From Candidatus Alistipes intestinigallinarum (GTDB lineage: Bacteria; Bacteroidota; Bacteroidia; Bacteroidales; Rikenellaceae), in NCBI GenBank assembly GCA_019115745.1, contig DXDA01000049.1, forward strand, positions 1 through 57,783: a stretch of 57,783 nt of DNA, written 5' to 3'. Positions 10,443-18,763 of the stretch are shown here, one piece after another. Each line of letters begins with the position of its first letter. Within the stretch, counting starts at the first letter, position 1. A program made the translations under genes and the position numbers. Under the pieces are notes generated by a model that searched no databases, was not told the origin of the DNA, and worked only from the letters and a program-made list of their open reading frames with translations.

Positions 10443-12200
10443 ATGAAAATACGTAATTACATAACAGTCTCGATTCTCTCGCTGGGCATCTTCGCCGCCT
10501 GCTCCCAGGCCGACGAAAAGATCGCTTTCGGGATCGACACCAACACGATATCCGTCGATGCGGTCGGAGGCGTCAAGAAAGTAAAGGTTTCGGCCAGCGA
10601 AAACTGGGTTGCCACCTCGAACGTGCCCTGGATCTCCGTCTCCCCGGCCAACGGAGACAAATCCCAGGAGTGCAGCCTGAATATCGATTCGGCCATCACC
10701 AATACCGTCCGGAACGGCGTCGTACGTATCGTCAAAGTCGACAACAAGGCCGAATACCAGGAGATCAAGATCGAACAGAAAGGATTCGACTACGCCATCA
10801 CGCTCGACGAGCCTTCGGTGGAGATCGAAAACTACGCATCCCTCGACAAGCGCTATTTCGACGTACGCGTCAAAACCAATGTCGATTTCGATGTCCAGAT
10901 TCCCGACAGCGTATCCAACTGGGTGAAGGTCGAACAGTATGAAGTCGATCTCAACCACGGAATCCGCCCCCGCGAAGTCAACGTGCGATTCACCTGGGGC
11001 ATCAACTCCCGCGACCGGGTTCGAGCCGCCGAAGTGCTCTTCGCACCCTCCAAGGATAGCCCGATAACGTCCGACATGCTCGTCAGGAACGACCGGCTCT
11101 ACATCAACCAGGGAGCCGCCGAACCCATCGAACGAGGGACCCGGGCCGGTGACTCCGTGGCACTGCTCAGCATCTCCCGCACCCTCGAAGTGTGGTCTTC
11201 GGACTGGGAAAGTTCCGGCGAAAAGATGGACAACTGGGATGGCGTAACTCTCTGGGAAGAGGGTATGGCCGGATACGTCGACTCGCTGAAGGGCCGTGTC
11301 AAGTCGGCCGAGTTCTACATGTTCTCCACCAAGGAGGGAATCCCCTTCGAAGTGCAGTACCTGACCGGCGCCGAAGAGCTGACCTTCTACAGCAATACGA
11401 ACACCTTCCAGCTCAACCTCAGTTGCGGCGAGTACATCTGCAAGCTCACGCAACTCAAACGGCTGACGATCGGTGCCTACGGTCTGACGGAACTCCATCC
11501 GGATTTCACGAAGCTCTCGAACCTCGAATACCTCGACCTGGGAAGCAACAACTTCGAGCGCGTACCTGAAATCCTGACCCCCGACAACTTCCCCAAACTC
11601 CACGCTCTGCGCATGGCCAACAACCAGCGCCGACTGGTCTACGACTTGAGCAACAACATTCTGACCAACTTCGGCGGTCTCTACCAGCACACGAAGTACG
11701 ACTCCAAGACCCAGACCTTCGGGGAATTCCCCACGTGGCTGCTCAAATGGGAGCCCGGCACCAACCAGAAAAACGAACCGGTCACCGGTCTCGATACGCT
11801 CGTCCTCTCGGTGAACTACCTCCAGGGCTCGATCCCCTCGTTCGAGGATGACCCCGACGTCGGGTACTACAGCCCGGAGGACATCGCCAGCGCCGACACG
11901 CTGCCCAACAAGCTGCTCACCGTCAAGCGTGTCATGCCGCAGTTGAAGTTCTTCGCACTGAACCTCAACCGCCTCACCGGAGCGCTGCCCGACTGGATCC
12001 TCTGGCATCCCTCGCTCGACTGGTGGGACCCCTACACGCTGCTCTTCACCCAGGAGGGTAAGGATGAACAGGGCAACCTCACCGGTTTCACAAACGAGCC
12101 CGCGAACCTGAACTATTACTACAAGGAATACACGAAAAAGGAAATGGCCAACGCAACCGACGATTCCGAATCCGGCAGCGATACGGGCACCAAGCGATAA
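10443..12200 (+). CDS. BACON + leucine-rich-repeat surface lipoprotein
   Basis: 585-residue lipoprotein with signal MKIRNYITVSILSLGIFAAC. Residues about 30-115 are a clear BACON domain (ISVDAVGGVKKVKVSASENW, VPWISVSPANGDKSQECSLN), and 120-215 look like a second one. Residues about 300-520 carry leucine-rich repeats (TQLKRLTIGAYGLTELHPDF, LSNLEYLDLGSNNFERVPEI, PQLKFFALNLNRLTGALPDW). The C-terminus is a low-complexity tail, SESGSDTGTKR. The domain plan complements the preceding LRR lipoprotein, and the genes abut. No catalytic site seen. Likely a surface protein-binding partner of the protease encoded next. Confidence 0.82.
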   Translation: MKIRNYITVSILSLGIFAACSQADEKIAFGIDTNTISVDAVGGVKKVKVSASENWVATSNVPWISVSPANGDKSQECSLNIDSAITNTVRNGVVRIVKVDNKAEYQEIKIEQKGFDYAITLDEPSVEIENYASLDKRYFDVRVKTNVDFDVQIPDSVSNWVKVEQYEVDLNHGIRPREVNVRFTWGINSRDRVRAAEVLFAPSKDSPITSDMLVRNDRLYINQGAAEPIERGTRAGDSVALLSISRTLEVWSSDWESSGEKMDNWDGVTLWEEGMAGYVDSLKGRVKSAEFYMFSTKEGIPFEVQYLTGAEELTFYSNTNTFQLNLSCGEYICKLTQLKRLTIGAYGLTELHPDFTKLSNLEYLDLGSNNFERVPEILTPDNFPKLHALRMANNQRRLVYDLSNNILTNFGGLYQHTKYDSKTQTFGEFPTWLLKWEPGTNQKNEPVTGLDTLVLSVNYLQGSIPSFEDDPDVGYYSPEDIASADTLPNKLLTVKRVMPQLKFFALNLNRLTGALPDWILWHPSLDWWDPYTLLFTQEGKDEQGNLTGFTNEPANLNYYYKEYTKKEMANATDDSESGSDTGTKR

Positions 12201-12215
12201 TAACGATTCGACACC

Positions 12216-14369
12216 ATGAAAATGAACAAATATCTTCTTTCGGCTTTCGGCGCCATGGCGCTGATCGCCTTCCAGGCCTGCACCACCGAGGAGTTCCCCG
12301 AACCCTCGGCCGGCAGCGGATCCGAAACCGAGCAGCCTGCTGAAATGGCCGGCGAGATCGTTGTGAAGTTCGATGCTTCGGTCAGCGACATGCTCGACGA
12401 CCTCGGGCTGGCAAAGACCCGCAGCGGAGCCCCCGCAACCCGAAGCGGAATCGCTTCGGTGGACGAACTCCTCGATCTGCTCGGTGACTGCGAACTCGAA
12501 CGCGTATTCCCCGTCGATGAGCGCACCGAGGAGAAGGCCCGCCAATCCGGACTCCACCTGTGGTATGTCGTGCGCTTCAGCGACAAGTACAGTGTCGAGG
12601 AGGTCGTAGAGCGCTTCTCCCGGCTCGGAGAGGTTCAGACCGCAACCCCCAACCGCACCATTCAGCGCGCCTACCGCACCGACCGCAAGGCCATTCCGCT
12701 GACGAAGGAGATGATCCGCCGCGCCCAGACCCGGGCCGACGGGGCCAACGGATACCGTTACAACGACAACCTCCTGCCCTATCAGTGGAACATGATCAAC
12801 CAGGGTTATCAGAACGTATTCGTGATCGGGAACAACCCCGACAACAGCAATAACGAAACGGACGAGGAGATCCTCAAGGCCAAGGCCAAATTCAAGGCCG
12901 GCGCCGACATCAACTGCGAAAAGGCCTGGGACCTCTCCACGGGTGATCCGTCGATCGTCGTTGCCGTGCTCGACGAGGGCGTCTACTGGCGTCATCCCGA
13001 TCTTCAGGGGAACATGTGGGTGAACGAGGACGAGATCTATGCCTCGCACAAGGACAACGACAAAAACGGCTATGCCGGTGACTACTACGGTTACGACTTC
13101 ATCAACAACACCGGCATCATCACCTGCGACGCTTCGGACGATACCGGTCACGGAACGCACGTCGCCGGCGTCATCGCCGCCCGCAACAACAACAGTTCCG
13201 ACGGAACCGACGGTCAATACAGCATGGTCTCCATCGCCGGAGGTACGGATGCAAACCCCGGCGTGCGGATTATGTCGTGCCAGATCTTCTCCGGCAACTC
13301 CGCCAGCAACTCCATCAGTTTGGTGCGCGCCATCAAGTACGCCGCCGACAACGGGGCCGTTATCCTGCAGTGCAGTTGGGGATACGTCTCCGGAGCTGCC
13401 AACGGTTACGAGAACGCCCCCGGATACGCTACGCAGGAGGAGTGGGAGACCTATTGCCCGCTGGAAAAGGCTGCGCTCGACTACTTCGTCTACAACGCCG
13501 GATCGCCCAACGGTCCCATCGAAGGCGGTATTCCGATCTTCTCCTCGGGCAACGAGTATGCTCCCGCCGCCGGATTCCCCGGAGCCGCCGACTACTGCGT
13601 TTCGGTAAACGCCATCGCCGCAGACTTTACCGTCTCGACCTTCTCCAACTACGGAACCGGATCCGACATCTCGGCTCCCGGAGGTGACCAGGATTACTAC
13701 TACGAATTCTACGACGACGACCATCAGATCGGTTCCGTCGGCTGCATTCTCTCGACCATGCCGCCGCGCGTTAGCTCAGGAACCGGATACGGATACATGG
13801 AGGGAACCTCGATGGCATGTCCCCACGTCTCGGGTGTCGCCGCACTTGGGCTCTCCTACGCCGTCAAACTCCGCAAGCACTTCACTGCAGCAGAATTCCG
13901 CAAACTGCTTGTCGAGAGTGCAACGCCCATCGACGACTATTTCGTCGGAAACAAATACTACTATCACTATGTGGTAGACCTCGGAACGACCTATTACAAA
14001 TCCATTCCGCTGTCGCAATACGTCGGAAAGGCCGGAGGTCTGGTCAATGCCCAGGCCCTCCTCGAAGCCATTGCCGACAACAACAACGGTACGGAGGTCT
14101 CCTTCCCGAACATCTACCTCGGAATCGGGGATGACAACCAGGTGATCGAAACGCCGGCCCGCTATTTCAAGGAGGGTGAAGGTCTGACCTACACGCTCAA
14201 GATCGACAACTCGTCGATTGCCAAGGGTGAAATCACCGCCGAAGGCAAGGCCGTGTTCACCGGTCTGGCCGAGGGCGTTACGACGGCCTCCATCACGGCC
14301 AGCAACGGCGAAGTGCAGAAGTTCAACATCACCGTCCGCAAGTCGGCAAACGGCAGCGGTTGGCTCTAA
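12216..14369 (+). CDS. Subtilisin-like (S8 family) serine protease lipoprotein
   Basis: Secreted endopeptidase, 717 residues. The signal MKMNKYLLSAFGAMALIAFQAC suggests lipid anchoring at Cys22. Residues about 45-160 form a propeptide/inhibitor-like segment (EIVVKFDASVSDMLDDLG...WYVVRFSDKYSVEEVVERFS). The catalytic triad is complete: Asp253 in VAVLDEGVYW, His312 in GHGTHVAGV and Ser532 in GTSMACPHVSG. The oxyanion Asn445 lies in SSGNE. The C-terminal 90 residues resemble a BIG2-type immunoglobulin-like domain (LTYTLKIDNSSIAKGEITAEGKAVFTG). It sits 15 bases after the BACON-LRR gene. As the only hydrolase in the SusCD locus, it probably makes the imported ligand, or matures locus components. 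Confidence 0.93.
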   Translation: MKMNKYLLSAFGAMALIAFQACTTEEFPEPSAGSGSETEQPAEMAGEIVVKFDASVSDMLDDLGLAKTRSGAPATRSGIASVDELLDLLGDCELERVFPVDERTEEKARQSGLHLWYVVRFSDKYSVEEVVERFSRLGEVQTATPNRTIQRAYRTDRKAIPLTKEMIRRAQTRADGANGYRYNDNLLPYQWNMINQGYQNVFVIGNNPDNSNNETDEEILKAKAKFKAGADINCEKAWDLSTGDPSIVVAVLDEGVYWRHPDLQGNMWVNEDEIYASHKDNDKNGYAGDYYGYDFINNTGIITCDASDDTGHGTHVAGVIAARNNNSSDGTDGQYSMVSIAGGTDANPGVRIMSCQIFSGNSASNSISLVRAIKYAADNGAVILQCSWGYVSGAANGYENAPGYATQEEWETYCPLEKAALDYFVYNAGSPNGPIEGGIPIFSSGNEYAPAAGFPGAADYCVSVNAIAADFTVSTFSNYGTGSDISAPGGDQDYYYEFYDDDHQIGSVGCILSTMPPRVSSGTGYGYMEGTSMACPHVSGVAALGLSYAVKLRKHFTAAEFRKLLVESATPIDDYFVGNKYYYHYVVDLGTTYYKSIPLSQYVGKAGGLVNAQALLEAIADNNNGTEVSFPNIYLGIGDDNQVIETPARYFKEGEGLTYTLKIDNSSIAKGEITAEGKAVFTGLAEGVTTASITASNGEVQKFNITVRKSANGSGWL

Positions 14370-14387
14370 CACTCCGGGGAACAGGCC

Positions 14388-15218
14388 ATGTTGCACAAAG
14401 GCTTCATACGTTACGTACTGATCCCGTTCGGGATGGCGGCGGCACTCGTCGCCGCCCGTCCCGCCCGGGGGCAGTTCCACATCGTTCCGCGTGAACGCCT
14501 CGACAGCCTGGTCCATCCCGCACTGGCCAACGGTGCCCAAGCGATGCGTTTCGACCGCACGCGGATCGAAACCGGACATATCGGCGAGGACGACGGCCCG
14601 AAGAGTTTCGTCTTCACGTGGCGGAATGCCGGCAGCAAACCGCTGGTCATCACACGCGTGAAGACCACGTGCGGCTGTGCCGTCCCGAGCTATGACAAAC
14701 GTCCGGTGAAACCCGGAGAAAGCGCCTCCGTCACGGTGACCTACCACCCCAAAGGACATCCGGGAAGTTTCGTGAGGAAGATCTTCCTCTTCACGCAGCT
14801 CGCGGAGAATGCCCCCACGGCAATCCTCGAACTTGCGGGCGAGGTGATACCCTCGGCGCGTCCGACCTACGCCTATCCGCACGCCCGCGGCAACCTGCTG
14901 CTCAAACAGGAGGAGATCCGCTTCGACGCGACGGAGCGCCAGGTCGAAAGCATCGAGTGTCTCAACGGTGGAAACGACACGCTGCGGGTGGGGATCGATA
15001 CGCAGATCCTGCCCCCCTGCATCCGGGCCGAATTCACCCCTGCGGAGCTCCTGCCGGGAGCAATCGGCGAGTTGACCGTACGCTTCGACCCTGCGGCCGG
15101 AAAAGCCCCCCAGCGGATTCCGCTCTTCCTCCGCGGACTGGGACTCCCACCCGGGCAGAGCGCCATCACGATCCGCATCGCACCACAAAACAACGATTCC
15201 AAAATTGCGAATAACTGA
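14388..15218 (+). CDS. DUF1573-domain exported protein
   Basis: 276-residue protein with a signal peptide (MLHKGFIRYVLIPFGMAAALVAARPARGQ). The DUF1573 signature is clear at about residues 55-100: KSFVFTWRNAGSKPLVITRV, then TTCGCAVPSYDKRPVKPGES and VTYHPKGHPGSFVRKI. DUF1573 is an MSP/ASH-like beta-sandwich common in Bacteroidetes envelopes and has no defined reaction. Residues about 160-265 look like a second, divergent copy (NDTLRVGIDTQILPPCIRAE...GAIGELTVRFDPAAGKAPQR). The gene begins 18 bases after the protease stop and ends 8 bases before the next start, so it belongs to the same transcript. Possibly a periplasmic or surface scaffold. Confidence 0.85.
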   Translation: MLHKGFIRYVLIPFGMAAALVAARPARGQFHIVPRERLDSLVHPALANGAQAMRFDRTRIETGHIGEDDGPKSFVFTWRNAGSKPLVITRVKTTCGCAVPSYDKRPVKPGESASVTVTYHPKGHPGSFVRKIFLFTQLAENAPTAILELAGEVIPSARPTYAYPHARGNLLLKQEEIRFDATERQVESIECLNGGNDTLRVGIDTQILPPCIRAEFTPAELLPGAIGELTVRFDPAAGKAPQRIPLFLRGLGLPPGQSAITIRIAPQNNDSKIANN

Positions 15219-15226
15219 TAAACAAT

Positions 15227-15724
15227 ATGAAAAACGTACTCAAATTCTCGCTTCTGCTGATCCTTGCCGCAGCCTTCACGGGATGCGACGACGACAAGAG
15301 CTACGAAGATCCCGGTCTCGAAGTGTCGCTCTACAACATCTCGGGAACCTGGAAACTCGAATCCTGGAACAACGGAACTCCGCTCGCCGACGGAAGCTAT
15401 GTCTATCTCGACCTCGCCTACCGGGACGGTAACGAGTTCACCATCTACCAGAATCTCGACAGTTTCGGTCCCCGGCGCATCACGGGCGCTTACAACCTCT
15501 ACACCGACGAGTCGCTCGGATCGGTCATCCGGGGCATGTACGACTACGAGAACGGAGACTGGTCGCACCGCTACATCATCCGCGACCTCTACAGCGACCG
15601 CATGACGTGGATCGCCACGGATGATGCCGGGAATGTCTCGGTCTACGTGCGCTGCGACGGAATCCCGCAGGAGATTCTCGACCAGTACAAGGATGAGATC
15701 GAGTCCGAGCAGGACGAAGAGTAA
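15227..15724 (+). CDS. Small lipocalin-like lipoprotein
   Basis: 165-residue lipoprotein (MKNVLKFSLLLILAAAFTGC, Cys20). The mature part reads as an eight-strand lipocalin-like barrel beginning with the usual ISGTWKLESWNNG motif, then alternating strands (GSYVYLDLAYRDGNEFTIYQ, RRITGAYNLYTDES, DRMTWIATDDAGNVSVYVRC). The tail is acidic (DQYKDEIESEQDEE). Such small lipocalin-like lipoproteins are common in Bacteroidales; their ligands are mostly unknown. Last gene of the SusCD/protease locus, followed by a strong terminator. Confidence 0.7.
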   Translation: MKNVLKFSLLLILAAAFTGCDDDKSYEDPGLEVSLYNISGTWKLESWNNGTPLADGSYVYLDLAYRDGNEFTIYQNLDSFGPRRITGAYNLYTDESLGSVIRGMYDYENGDWSHRYIIRDLYSDRMTWIATDDAGNVSVYVRCDGIPQEILDQYKDEIESEQDEE

Positions 15725-15768
15725 TCCATACCCGGATTCCGTGCCGCAGACAGGCCCGGATCGGAATG

Positions 15769-15803
15769 GCGGGGCGCAACGGTTTCGAATCGTTGCGCCC
15801 CGC
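15769..15803 (+). terminator. Terminator of the SusCD/protease locus
   Basis: Perfect 13-bp inverted repeat GCGGGGCGCAACG / CGTTGCGCCCCGC with a 9-base loop, 45 bases after the last stop. The T-tract after it is weak (CTGCGGTTTGT), but the stem is very stable. It separates the accessory locus from ffh. Confidence 0.75.
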
Positions 15804-15832
15804 CTGCGGTTTGTAAAAAGGGGCTCCGAGGA

Positions 15833-15862
15833 TTGCGCTTTATGAATTATTTCTTAACTTTG
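15833..15862 (+). promoter_or_regulatory. Promoter of ffh
   Basis: TTG at 15833-15835 and an exact TAACTTTG -7 box at 15855-15862, 19 bases apart, match the Bacteroidetes housekeeping promoter. The leader before the ATG at 15897 would be about 30 bases. Confidence 0.75.
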
Positions 15863-15896
15863 CGCGAAATATAACCGCACGAAATTTTAGAGAAAT

Positions 15897-17228
15897 ATGT
15901 TCGAAAACCTGACCGACAAACTCGAACGGTCGTTCAAAATCCTCAAGGGCGAGGGCCGGATTACCGAAATCAACGTCGCCGAAACCCTCAAGGAGATCCG
16001 CCGGGCGCTGATCGACGCCGACGTAAACTACAAGGTCGCCAAGTCGTTCACCGACGAGGTGAAGCAGAAGGCTTTGGGGCAGGACGTACTGAAGGCCGTC
16101 AAGCCCGGACAGATGATGACCAAGATCGTCCGCGACGAACTGGCCGCCCTGATGGGCGGTACGGCCACCGACATCCGGCTGGAGGGTACCCCGGCCGTGA
16201 TCCTCATCGCCGGTCTGCAGGGTTCCGGTAAGACCACCTTCTCCGGGAAGCTTGCCGCGATGCTCAAGAGCAAGAAGGGGCGTCAGGTGCTGCTCGTGGC
16301 TGGCGACGTCTACCGTCCGGCGGCCATCGACCAGTTGAAGGTGCTCGGCAGCCAGATCGGCGTCGAGGTCTACACCGAGGAGGGAAACCGAAACCCGGTG
16401 CAGATTGCCGAAAACGCCATCCGCTACGCCCGCCAGAAGAGCTACAACGTCGTGATCGTCGATACGGCGGGACGTCTGGCCGTCGACGAGGCCATGATGC
16501 AGGAGATCACCGCCATCAAGGCGGCCGTGAAGCCGTCCGAAACGCTCTTCGTGGTCGATGCCATGACGGGTCAGGATGCCGTCAACACGGCCAGGGAGTT
16601 CAACGAGCGGCTGGATTTCGACGGCGTGGTGCTCACCAAGCTGGACGGTGATACGCGCGGCGGTGCCGCCATCTCGATCCGTTCGGTGGTGAACAAACCG
16701 CTGAAATTCATCTCCAGCGGCGAGAAGATGGATGCCCTGCAGGTCTTCCACCCGGAGCGCATGGCCGACCGGATTCTCGGCATGGGCGACGTCGTTTCGC
16801 TCGTCGAGCGCGCCCAGGAGCAGTTCGATGAGGAAGAGGCCCGCAAACTCAAGAAAAAACTCGTCAAGGACCAGTTCAACTTCAACGACTTCATCGCCCA
16901 GATCCAGCAGATCAAGAAGATGGGTAACCTGAAGGATCTGGCCTCGATGCTGCCGGGCATGGGCAAGCTGTTGAAGAATGTCGACATTCCGGACGATGTT
17001 TTCAAGCAGACCGAAGCGATCATCTCGTCGATGACCCCTGCGGAGCGCGAACATCCGGAGATCATCAACGCCAAGCGCCGCGAGCGTATTGCCAAGGGAT
17101 CGGGAACGACCGTCGCGGACGTGAACCGGCTGATGAAGCAGTTCGAGGATACGCGCAAGATGATGAAGGCTGTTGCGGGCGGCGGGCTGAAGATGCCCAA
17201 GATGCCGGGCATGATGCGGCGGCGGTAA
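15897..17228 (+). CDS. ffh: Signal recognition particle GTPase Ffh (SRP54)
   Basis: Cytosolic GTPase that binds signal sequences of nascent membrane proteins together with SRP RNA and hands ribosomes to FtsY. N domain about 1-90. G domain motifs: GLQGSGKT (106-113), DTAGR (189-193) and TKLD (247-250). The methionine-rich M domain spans about 300-443 (MLPGMGKLLKN...), ending in the Gly/Met/Arg-rich GGGLKMPKMPGMMRRR. 443 residues is the usual length. It is monocistronic, with its own promoter and a strong terminator. Its RNA partner is encoded at 42025 in this same window. Confidence 0.97.
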   Translation: MFENLTDKLERSFKILKGEGRITEINVAETLKEIRRALIDADVNYKVAKSFTDEVKQKALGQDVLKAVKPGQMMTKIVRDELAALMGGTATDIRLEGTPAVILIAGLQGSGKTTFSGKLAAMLKSKKGRQVLLVAGDVYRPAAIDQLKVLGSQIGVEVYTEEGNRNPVQIAENAIRYARQKSYNVVIVDTAGRLAVDEAMMQEITAIKAAVKPSETLFVVDAMTGQDAVNTAREFNERLDFDGVVLTKLDGDTRGGAAISIRSVVNKPLKFISSGEKMDALQVFHPERMADRILGMGDVVSLVERAQEQFDEEEARKLKKKLVKDQFNFNDFIAQIQQIKKMGNLKDLASMLPGMGKLLKNVDIPDDVFKQTEAIISSMTPAEREHPEIINAKRRERIAKGSGTTVADVNRLMKQFEDTRKMMKAVAGGGLKMPKMPGMMRRR

Positions 17229-17249
17229 TAATCTGTCGGACAAAAATAG

Positions 17250-17283
17250 AAAGCCTCTGTCTCTTACAAAAGACAGAGGCTTT
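17250..17283 (+). terminator. Terminator of ffh
   Basis: Perfect 13-bp stem AAAGCCTCTGTCT / AGACAGAGGCTTT with an 8-base loop, 21 bases after the ffh stop. The symmetric A/T ends let it work in both directions, and the decayed zinc-ribbon ORF on the other strand runs into it. Confidence 0.85.
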
Positions 17284-17456
17284 AATATAACAATTACATT
17301 CAAAAAGTTTGCTTACTTTTCTCCAAGAGTGCGTTCCTCCACAAGGACACTTTCCATAAAGAGGTGTCATAGGACTAATCGCCTGAATGCCGCATTTTGA
17401 GCACTGCCATTGCCAAACTGCTCATTATTATAATTCTGCCCCTCAAATATGTGCAT
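17284..17456 (-). pseudogene. Decayed small zinc-ribbon ORF
   Basis: On the minus strand an ATG at 17456 opens MHIFEGQNYNNEQFGN, then stops after 29 residues. In another frame the same stretch continues as WQCSKCGIQAISP, then MTPLYGKCPCGGTHSWRKV and KLFECNCY. The paired CxxC and CxCGG...HSW pattern looks like the very small zinc-ribbon proteins scattered in Bacteroidales genomes. Adding one T around 17417-17419 would join the two frames. The ORF has no stop of its own and runs through the ffh terminator hairpin into antisense ffh, so both ends look broken. The region is clearly AT-richer than its flanks. The family likeness is from memory; the Cys/His spacing is seen directly. Confidence 0.4.
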
Positions 17457-17719
17457 ATAAAAAACGTGGGACAGAACTTTTGTTTGCCTTTCGAGGTTCT
17501 GGAATAACCGTGCACAACAAAAAGAGTAAAGCCCACGCAGTACGTGAGCGTTTACACCTTACACTTGTTGTGCCTGAAATTTACCAGATTTCGAAAGACA
17601 AGTGTAAAGCTAACGCTTTTTATATGTTCGTGCCGACGCTTTTCGTGCGGGGACGGCACTGAATAGTTCTCGTAAAACTGAATTTCAACTCTTTATCACT
17701 TCATAGGCAACAGTTTTAT
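17457..17719. other. AT-rich intergenic island with nested inverted repeats
   Basis: About 260 bases with lower GC than the genome around it. Contents: GCACAACAA / TTGTTGTGC (17512-17520 with 17565-17573) enclosing an imperfect hairpin GTAAAGCCCAC / GTGAGCGTTTAC, and an overlapping second pairing TTACACTTGT / ACAAGTGTAA (17559-17568 with 17598-17607). The two pairings share bases, so they cannot form together. GTGCCG...CGGCAC closes a further weak hairpin at about 17631-17660. No convincing CDS; the 91-residue plus-strand ORF here resembles nothing I know. Confidence 0.5.
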
Positions 17720-17762
17720 GTGTTTGCATTGGACAGAAATAGGAAAAAATCGAATAAATTTT

Positions 17763-17770
17763 TACCTTTG
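17763..17770 (+). promoter_or_regulatory. -7 box of era
   Basis: Exact TACCTTTG, 21 bases before the era ATG. I see no TTG at the usual distance upstream, so it is weaker evidence than the ffh promoter. Confidence 0.5.
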
Positions 17771-17791
17771 AAAGCCAAAATACAACATTTC

Positions 17792-18673
17792 ATGCACAAA
17801 TCGGGTTTCGTAAATATCATCGGGAATCCCAATGTCGGGAAATCGACCCTTATGAATGCGCTGGTCGGCGAGCGCCTCTCCATCATCACCGCCAAGGCCC
17901 AGACAACCCGCCACCGCATCATGGGTATCGTCTCCGGCGACGACTTCCAGATCGTCTACTCCGATACCCCGGGCATCCTCAAACCCGCCTACAAACTCCA
18001 GGAGTCGATGATGAAATTCGTCGACGGCGCCCTCAGCGATGCCGACATCATCCTCTACGTCACCGACACCGTCGAGCAGTCGGACCGCGCCGCCGGGATC
18101 CTCGAAAACATCCGCCACAGCGCAATCCCCACCATCGTCGTCATCAACAAGATCGACCTCTCGAACCCCGCGGCGCTCGATGCGCTGGTCGCCCGGTGGC
18201 ACGAAACCCTCCCCGAAGCGCGGATCGTCCCCGTCTCGGCTCGCGAAAAGTTCAACATCGAGGGGCTCTTCCAGACCATACTCTCCCTGCTGCCCGAAGG
18301 CCCGGCCTTCTACCCCAAGGAGACCCTCACGGACAAAACCCTGCGCTTCTTCGCCTCGGAGATCATCCGCGAGAAGATCCTCCGTTTCTACGACAAGGAG
18401 ATCCCCTACTGCTGCGAAATCGGCATCGACTCCTACAAGGAGGAGCCCGAAATCGACCGCATTGCCGCCACGATCTACGTCTCGCGCGAGTCGCAGAAGG
18501 GAATCCTCATCGGCCACAAGGGCGAAAAACTCAAACGTGTCGGACAGACCGCACGCGAGGACCTGGAAGAGTTCCTCGGCAAGAAGGTCTTCCTGCAGCT
18601 CTTCGTCAAGGTCAGCGACGACTGGCGGAACAACGAACGACAACTCCGCCGTTTCGGATACGAACTGGAATAA
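17792..18673 (+). CDS. era: GTPase Era
   Basis: Essential GTPase that binds the 3' end of 16S rRNA and helps 30S maturation. The start MHKSGFVNII was chosen because Era begins just before G1, and the longer ORF upstream overlaps the promoter box. Motifs: G1 GNPNVGKS (11-18), G3 DTPG (58-61) and G4 NKID (119-122). A C-terminal KH domain covers about 200-293 (ESQKGILIGHKGEKLKRVGQ), ending in the usual FVKVSDDWRNNERQLRRFGY. 293 residues, normal length. The next gene's start is about 90 bases downstream, so they may share a transcript. Confidence 0.97.
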   Translation: MHKSGFVNIIGNPNVGKSTLMNALVGERLSIITAKAQTTRHRIMGIVSGDDFQIVYSDTPGILKPAYKLQESMMKFVDGALSDADIILYVTDTVEQSDRAAGILENIRHSAIPTIVVINKIDLSNPAALDALVARWHETLPEARIVPVSAREKFNIEGLFQTILSLLPEGPAFYPKETLTDKTLRFFASEIIREKILRFYDKEIPYCCEIGIDSYKEEPEIDRIAATIYVSRESQKGILIGHKGEKLKRVGQTAREDLEEFLGKKVFLQLFVKVSDDWRNNERQLRRFGYELE

Positions 18674-18763
18674 TCCGGCTACAGCCGCAGCAAACGCCCG
18701 CTCAGCGTGCACAAACAAACAATAAACCCCCGAAAAAGGCCGTTAAAAGAAAAAATCGGAAAA

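Noticed and set aside
10392..13724. 1110-codon minus-strand ORF antisense to three genes
   Set aside because: It is antisense to well-supported BACON-LRR and S8 genes, has low-complexity Val/Gly/Asp composition and shows no domain.
17512..17573. Integron attC-like site
   Set aside because: The imperfect palindrome has the right feel but its ends lack the RYYYAAC/GTTRRRY core, and no integrase is near.
17387..17662. 91-codon plus-strand ORF in the low-GC island
   Set aside because: No domain, runs through the inverted repeats, and the zinc-ribbon residues are on the other strand.
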